From: Tomitella biformata AHU 1821
GTDB taxonomy: Bacteria; Actinomycetota; Actinomycetes; Mycobacteriales; Mycobacteriaceae
Reading direction: 5' to 3'
NCBI RefSeq assembly: GCF_000524475.1
Contig: NZ_BAVQ01000084.1
Location: 1 to 64,000 of the forward strand
Length of the DNA: 64,000 nucleotides
This document shows, in pieces, positions 63,397-64,000 of this stretch (the stretch's first letter is position 1; each line of letters begins with the position of its first letter). The position numbers were made by a program, and so were the translations under genes. The notes beneath the pieces were generated by a model that searched no databases, had not been told where the DNA came from, and saw only the letters and a list, made by a program, of their open reading frames with translations.

Positions 63397-64000
63397 GTGG
63401 TAACAGTCGGCGACGCGCGGCAATCTAGGCGTGATGCGCCCCCAGTCCGTCGCGTGCGGTCGGCGCTGGTCGCGGTCGCCGCGCTCACCGCCGTCAGCCT
63501 CAGCGGCTGCGCCACGGTCCTCACCGGGGTGCCCTCGCCGACTCCCGGAGGGCCGGTGCCCGCGGCCGTGGACACGAGCGATCTGGGCGCGCTGCTGATC
63601 GGGCCAGCGGACTTCCCCGAGGGCTATTCCGTCCAGGTGCTGGAGTATCGGGACGCGGTGCTGGCCTCTGGAGACCTCAGCGGGGTCAGCCGCGAGGCAC
63701 GCAGCAATCCCGTGCGCTGCCAGCCGTCGGCCACACCACCGGGGGAGCAGGACCTCGCGATGGTCTCCGGGATGGGCGCAGTGGACCAGTCCACGCTCGC
63801 AGTGGTGTTGACGAGGACCGACGAGAGCGTCAGCGAGGCGAAGGAGACGATCGAGCGTTGCCTCGATGTGGTCTCGGACCAATATGGGGTGCAATCGCGC
63901 ATCGTTCGGACGATGTTGGCCTCGCCGACGACCGGCACGGCAGGCGAGTTCGGCTACTCCCAGACCGTCAGCTCCGGATCCGGCGACGTGTCCGTCGAGC
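63397..64000 (+). CDS. Lipoprotein with PknH-like sensor-type domain, 3' edge cut by window
   Basis: Start GTG 63397 has CGGAGG 6 nt upstream. Residues 20-40 are RRVRSALVAVAALTAVSLSGC, where LSGC is a lipobox with the modified Cys near residue 40. The mature part is exported: Thr/Pro-rich, then ALLIGPADFPEGYSVQVLEY, which resembles the extracellular sensor domain found in mycobacterial PknH and similar lipoproteins. The frame has no stop through position 64000, about 201 codons. Cysteines near residues 108 and 157 could bridge. The fold assignment is tentative. Confidence 0.75.
   Translation, partial: MVTVGDARQSRRDAPPVRRVRSALVAVAALTAVSLSGCATVLTGVPSPTPGGPVPAAVDTSDLGALLIGPADFPEGYSVQVLEYRDAVLASGDLSGVSREARSNPVRCQPSATPPGEQDLAMVSGMGAVDQSTLAVVLTRTDESVSEAKETIERCLDVVSDQYGVQSRIVRTMLASPTTGTAGEFGYSQTVSSGSGDVSVE

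Noticed and set aside
63322-63894. 190-codon minus-strand frame at the right edge
   Set aside because: Lies opposite the lipoprotein gene, which has a ribosome site, signal peptide and lipobox.
1-64000. tRNA, rRNA, CRISPR array, insertion sequence, prophage or toxin-antitoxin module
   Set aside because: I looked for cloverleaf-like sequences, regular repeats, transposase motifs and phage genes and saw none.

Overview
The window is a 64 kb stretch of conserved chromosome from a high-GC actinobacterium, most likely a mycolic-acid-containing member of the Mycobacteriales (Corynebacteriales). The gene order follows the Mycobacterium tuberculosis Rv2748c-Rv2714 neighbourhood: ftsK, argA, pgsA, cinA, clgR, pspA, a glycosyltransferase, DUF3046, recA, recX, miaB, an Rv2732c-like membrane protein, DUF349, an Rv2728c-like protein, miaA, dapF, hflX, lexA, chiZ-like, nrdR and a PAC2 protein. 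I cannot fix the genus from sequence alone. There are no rRNA or tRNA genes, insertion sequences, prophage, CRISPR arrays or defence islands, so I found no wholly new multi-gene system. The interest lies in regulation and in local insertions into the conserved backbone.

Left part (1-14.5 kb): the end of ftsK; terC behind a yybP-ykoY-type Mn2+ riboswitch; an MprF-like membrane aminoacyltransferase; argA; pgsA-cinA; the envelope-stress pair clgR-pspA with an ECF-sigma promoter; a convergent biotin ECF transporter (bioY, bioM, bioN); then a small membrane protein, an LmbE-like deacetylase, a FAD monooxygenase and a glycosyltransferase. Middle (14.2-29.2 kb): DUF3046, recA with both an SOS box and a RecA-NDp (PafBC-type) promoter, recX with a long disordered N-terminus, the gluABCD glutamate importer on the other strand, miaB, a membrane protein, DUF349, an extradiol-dioxygenase-like protein coupled to miaA, an IclR regulator and malate synthase G.

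Right part (29.3-64 kb): betT-betB-betA (choline uptake and oxidation to glycine betaine), dapF, hflX and a secreted membrane-anchored protein; a complete fructose PTS (ptsH, fruA, fruK, fruR and divergent ptsI); lexA divergent from a chiZ-like LysM protein; nrdR; an ABC-F ATPase and hrpA; a Pr6Pr membrane protein; a broken PknK/LuxR-type regulator; a divergent small-membrane-protein/papain-like pair; ahpC-ahpD divergent from oxyR; a LysR effector-domain protein without a DNA-binding domain; DUF5997; a DUF3516 helicase; a PAC2 protein; and a lipoprotein cut by the right edge.

Two genome-wide habits stand out. At least ten genes have a TANNNT hexamer 6-7 nt before the start codon and no Shine-Dalgarno sequence, which predicts leaderless mRNAs; one 17-bp divergent intergenic region (55232-55248) is a symmetric double leaderless promoter. 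Several convergent gene pairs are separated by long, nearly perfect inverted repeats, mostly without T-tracts, that look like bidirectional terminators.
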